DNA from: Mucilaginibacter flavus
GTDB lineage: Bacteria > Bacteroidota > Bacteroidia > Sphingobacteriales > Sphingobacteriaceae
Length of the DNA: 64,000 nt
Direction: 5' to 3'
Assembly (NCBI RefSeq): GCF_030409315.1
Contig: NZ_JAUFPS010000095.1
Location: 62,001-126,000, forward strand
Positions 60,995 to 64,000 of this stretch are shown here, one piece after another. Within the stretch, counting starts at the first letter, position 1, and each line of letters starts with the position of its first letter. A program made the translations under genes and the position numbers. The notes beneath the pieces were generated by a model, which did no database searches, was not told the origin of the DNA, and saw only the letters and a program-made list of their open reading frames with translations.

Positions 60995-61522
60995 ATGAAA
61001 AAAACTTTTTTTATCCTTTTGCTAATTATAATTTCATTTGGCTCCGGCTTTGCCTTTAAGGCTGTATTGACACCACCGGCCCGGCAGGTGCCCGGGCTTA
61101 AACGGGTAACCGGTATTGGTGGTATTTTTTTCAAATGCAAAGATCCTGGTAAAGTACGGGCCTGGTACCAGGAGCACCTTGGGTTAAATGTGAATCAATA
61201 CGGTGCCGTTTTTGAGTGGCGGCAAGGCGCAGACACATTGAAAAAAGGCTTCACCCAATGGAGTCCTTTTGGAGAGAAAACCAGCTACTTTGCTCCTTCT
61301 GATAAAGATTTTATGATCAATTACCGGGTGGCCGATTTAGACGGACTGCTGGTACAACTTAACAAAGAAGGCGTAACTATTGTAGACAAAGTGGAAGCAG
61401 CCAGCTACGGCAAATTTGTTCATATTATGGATATCGAAGGCAACAAAATAGAACTGTGGGAACCCAATGATCTTGAATATGAAAAGTTAGGAGCAAAAAT
61501 GGGTGCTAAAACAACTAAATAA
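60995..61522 (+). CDS. Exported VOC family protein
   Basis: 175 residues with a signal or anchor segment (MKKTFFILLLIIISFGSGFA). The VOC fold has IFFKCKDPGKVRAWYQEHLG, INYRVADLDGLLVQLNKEGV and FVHIMDIEGNKIELWEPND. A glyoxalase/dioxygenase-like metal site is likely. It lies 21 bases from the AraC gene behind it and probably shares its transcript. Confidence 0.85.
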   Translation: MKKTFFILLLIIISFGSGFAFKAVLTPPARQVPGLKRVTGIGGIFFKCKDPGKVRAWYQEHLGLNVNQYGAVFEWRQGADTLKKGFTQWSPFGEKTSYFAPSDKDFMINYRVADLDGLLVQLNKEGVTIVDKVEAASYGKFVHIMDIEGNKIELWEPNDLEYEKLGAKMGAKTTK

Positions 61523-61543
61523 TGATTTACCCTATCTTCAACA

Positions 61544-62362
61544 ATGCAGCATCAAGAATTTGAACCTCCTGAACAACTGCGGAATAGTATAAAATGCTTT
61601 TGGCATAACAAACGCCAGGCCGAACCGCGACAATCAAGTTTTGAAGTGCCGCCGGATGGTTATGCCGAAATCATTTTTCATTTCAGTAATGACCTGAGCA
61701 TTGTAATTAACGGAAAGTTACAGCCTTTGCCATCGCCGTTTATGATGGGCTTGCTCAATCAACCTGTGGTTTTCAATAGCATAAGTGGTTTGGATATTAT
61801 TGGGATAAGATGTTTTCCCTGGACGGTGTTTGATTTATTAAACCTCCCCCCTGGTAACGATGGTGTACGTATATTTAAACATCCCATAGCTAAACTTCAC
61901 CCCATGTTAACCAGCCTGGTTAGCAGCGATAATATTAACGATGCCATAGCCCTTATAAAGCAATACTTTATTGATCAACTTGCGCTCGTTAACAGTGATA
62001 CGATGTTGATTAAAGCCGGCGAAGCGATGCGCAACGCAAAGGGAACACTACAGGTAAGCCAGGTGGCAGAAGCTGCCCACGCCACGGTACGTACGTTGGA
62101 GCGACGGTTTAAGCAATCTTCGGGCTACTCGGTTAAAGATGTATCGGGCCTCATGCGCTTTGAGCAGGCACGCAACCACTTATGGCTTAATCCCGATTGC
62201 AACCTTGCGGGCCTGGCTCACGAGCTTGGTTATGCAGATCAATCTCACCTGAGCAAAGAGTTTAAACGCTACAGTGGCACTACACCGGCGGCCTTCGCCC
62301 GGAAATCGAAAAAAGGGAAACAGGCGTTGGGCAACGATTTTATTACGTTTACGCAAGCCTGA
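61544..62362 (+). CDS. AraC family transcriptional regulator (DUF6597-type)
   Basis: 272 residues. The N-terminal sensor resembles that of the 26733 gene (PPEQLRNSIKCFWHNKRQAE and FEVPPDGYAEIIFHFSNDLS). The C-terminal AraC domain has AAHATVRTLERRFKQSSGYS and LAHELGYADQSHLSKEFKRY. It is directly downstream of the VOC gene. Its ligand is unknown. Confidence 0.9.
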   Translation: MQHQEFEPPEQLRNSIKCFWHNKRQAEPRQSSFEVPPDGYAEIIFHFSNDLSIVINGKLQPLPSPFMMGLLNQPVVFNSISGLDIIGIRCFPWTVFDLLNLPPGNDGVRIFKHPIAKLHPMLTSLVSSDNINDAIALIKQYFIDQLALVNSDTMLIKAGEAMRNAKGTLQVSQVAEAAHATVRTLERRFKQSSGYSVKDVSGLMRFEQARNHLWLNPDCNLAGLAHELGYADQSHLSKEFKRYSGTTPAAFARKSKKGKQALGNDFITFTQA

Positions 62363-62406
62363 TTCCCGATGCCGCGCGTAACTGACCTGCCTATTATCTA
62401 CATAAA

Positions 62407-63531
62407 TTAAAAATGTGTTGTTTGCGTATTTCTTTTGCGAATAGCTTCTTCGGTTCTTGGGATAAAACTTTCTGTTAAGTTTAACTGAGCCGTAGCCTGA
62501 ACTTCTTCAATAAACGGACGAAGATTGTTATTATAATCATGAAACGCCAGTTCAAAGTTCCCGTTATGCAGCACCAGTGCATCGGCTAAGGCCGCGGCAC
62601 CACTTATAGATAACGATGCCCCCATGCCCGCGGCTGGCGAAGCGCAATAGCCGGCGTCGCCCACTAAAGCTACCCGGCCTTTTGTCCAGGAAGGCATTTT
62701 TATCTGGCAAAATTTATCGAAGTAAAAGTTTTCTGAATTTTGTACTTCTTGCAGTAACTCCGCTGTTCTCCAGGCTTGGCTGGCAAACTGCTCCTCAATA
62801 ATTTTTCTTTGTTGGTTAATATCACGGTAATCGTAAGGAATTTCTTTTTCAGAAACGAAGCAAAAAATGATATCGGTTTTGTTGTTGTAAGCATTCAGCA
62901 TAAAAGCCTTACCCGGCACATTATACATTTGCATAGTTTTTTGCTTGATCAGCAATTTGTTTACAATAGTGATGCAACTGTAAGCTTCCAAAAAATGTGA
63001 ATACTCAGCTTCATGGCCAAACCAAATTTTTCGCACACCAGAATGGATTCCGTCGCAACCAAGCACCAGGTGGAAAGCCCGTTGCTGGCCATCTTTAAAA
63101 GTAACCTGTATATCGTTTTCTGTTTCGTTTAGCGCGGTGATGCTGTTATTAAAAATAAATTCAACATCGTTTTTAAGCTCATTGAACAGGATGCCTATAA
63201 ATTTATCGCGTTCAATTTCTATCTCGTCGTCGGGGAGTTCGGCGCCATCGCTATTCAGCAAAATGGAGCCTTCGGTAATATCATCGGCATTTTTAAATTC
63301 TATCAAATCCACACTTAATCTGTGGGCTTTTAATTGTTCAAAAATGCCCATGCGCTTGACTACATCTATTGTAGCTCCGCGGATATCGATAGCTGCGCCG
63401 GCAATGCGGGGTTGGTTAGCCAGTTCAACTACAGTTACCTTGTAACCTATTTTGTTCATCCAATAAGCGGTTGAAAGACCGGCTATGCTTGCACCAGAAA
63501 TGACTATGTTTTTATTGTTTGATGATTCCAT
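62407..63531 (-). CDS. FAD-dependent monooxygenase (TetX/UbiH-like)
   Basis: 374 residues with the FAD motif NIVISGASIAGLSTAYWMNK, the DG motif LVLGCDGIHSGVRKIWFG and the second FAD motif GRVALVGDAGYCASPAAGMG. This is the group that includes TetX-type hydroxylases and similar flavin monooxygenases. The substrate is unknown; tetracycline inactivation cannot be claimed from sequence alone. It lies 80 bases from the AraC-like gene at the edge, which may regulate it. Confidence 0.9.
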   Translation of the reverse strand: MESSNNKNIVISGASIAGLSTAYWMNKIGYKVTVVELANQPRIAGAAIDIRGATIDVVKRMGIFEQLKAHRLSVDLIEFKNADDITEGSILLNSDGAELPDDEIEIERDKFIGILFNELKNDVEFIFNNSITALNETENDIQVTFKDGQQRAFHLVLGCDGIHSGVRKIWFGHEAEYSHFLEAYSCITIVNKLLIKQKTMQMYNVPGKAFMLNAYNNKTDIIFCFVSEKEIPYDYRDINQQRKIIEEQFASQAWRTAELLQEVQNSENFYFDKFCQIKMPSWTKGRVALVGDAGYCASPAAGMGASLSISGAAALADALVLHNGNFELAFHDYNNNLRPFIEEVQATAQLNLTESFIPRTEEAIRKRNTQTTHF

Positions 63532-63611
63532 TTTTAAGTCGTTTTATTTGACAGTACAAAGGAACATCGCGCGGCAGGCTCAACAAATAACAATACAAAG
63601 CAAGTATTGGA

Positions 63612-64000
63612 CTAATCGAGGTTTTTATTTCTGAAGGCCAAAGCTGCAATACCTGTCACCTTGGTAAACAACCGCGAAAAATAAGGATAATCATCAAAGC
63701 CTAAATCGGCAGCGATTTCTTTTACTGTTTTATCTGAATGAGAAAGCAAACGTTTGGCTTCTAAAATTACCCGTTGTTGTATGTGATAGGAAACGGAATA
63801 ACCTGTTGTGTTTTTAACACATTCGTTGAGGTAAGGGGTAGATATATTTAGTTTTTCGGCGTAGTCTGTTGGTCGCTTTAGCATGGTAAAATTCTTATTC
63901 AAAGTTTCCCTAAAGGCTTTGGTTACTATCTCAAACCGGGAAAACTTATCTGTTGGTTTTGCCAACGCTAAATATTGCGAAATAACCAGGGCCACTACGG
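63612..64000 (-). CDS. AraC family regulator, 5' end outside the window
   Basis: The frame runs from the right edge to the stop at 63612 (about 129 residues visible). The DNA-binding domain is complete: YAEKLNISTPYLNECVKNTT, then VKEIAADLGFDDYPYFSRLF and TKVTGIAALAFRN. The sensor domain is missing because the gene starts beyond 64000. It lies upstream of the flavin monooxygenase on the same strand. Confidence 0.88.
   Translation of the reverse strand, partial: VVALVISQYLALAKPTDKFSRFEIVTKAFRETLNKNFTMLKRPTDYAEKLNISTPYLNECVKNTTGYSVSYHIQQRVILEAKRLLSHSDKTVKEIAADLGFDDYPYFSRLFTKVTGIAALAFRNKNLD

Noticed and set aside
62407..63531. Tetracycline-inactivating TetX
   Set aside because: The FAD monooxygenase fold is clear, but the substrate cannot be told from motifs, and many related hydroxylases exist in soil Bacteroidota.

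Overview
The window looks like a chromosomal segment of a Bacteroidota bacterium, most likely family Sphingobacteriaceae (Mucilaginibacter/Pedobacter type). Reasons: TAnnTTTG-type -7 promoter elements, tightly packed operons with ATGA start/stop overlaps, many AraC, Crp and YceI paralogs, a zeaxanthin-type carotenoid operon, and a Bacteroidota-style PRTRC cassette. This assignment comes from gene content, not from a search. No rRNA, tRNA, CRISPR array, intact insertion sequence or reverse transcriptase was seen.

Layout. 1-3409: a membrane protein cut by the window edge, a quinone-oxidoreductase-like enzyme, a divergent AraC regulator, an NTF2-like protein and an AraC relic. 3554-10101: a minus-strand PRTRC cassette (SSB, DUF932, two unknowns, proteins E and C, a frame-broken acidic protein, protein B, ThiF-like E1), ending in a decayed small gene; it reads like plasmid or integrative-element DNA. 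10295-13070: an ATPase plus HNH pair resembling Septu. 13690-15840: a PAS histidine kinase. 16546-26232: a plus-strand operon for carotenoids (crtI, crtB, idi, crtZ, lycopene cyclase) that continues into folE, an SDR, a flavin reductase, a flavin oxidoreductase, an MpaB-type protein and a MarR regulator. 26315-35550: regulators, secreted proteins and a sensor-like propeller protein. 35579-42781: a second light-stress block (TetR, AarF kinase, DUF2867 SDR, TIGR03643 protein, cryptochrome DASH, a photolyase-family protein, DUF2256). 42879-46146: AraC relics, Crp, YceI, DinB.

From 46945 to about 60860 lies a defence island. It opens with a three-gene operon: a PIWI/Argonaute-like protein whose catalytic acidic positions look lost, a PD-(D/E)XK nuclease with a single-base frame break near its end, and an HNH protein. 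Next come a minus-strand run (unknown partner plus Panacea-like/DUF488 protein, a HEPN-like protein, a kinase-like protein with a DUF3800-like protein), a decayed response regulator, a second ATPase-HNH pair, a second HEPN-like protein, and a chimeric GIY-YIG/Imm32-like junction. The right end holds a VOC protein, AraC regulators and a TetX-like flavin monooxygenase.

How parts connect. The carotenoid operon and the photolyase block share an unusual promoter: an inverted pair of a 16-base motif about 46 bases end to end, abutting TATATTTG. This suggests one regulator controls both in response to light. The Argonaute operon has the layout of a guide-sensing, effector-killing system. The two ATPase-HNH pairs, the HEPN proteins and the DUF488 pair suggest stacked anti-phage or abortive-infection modules.
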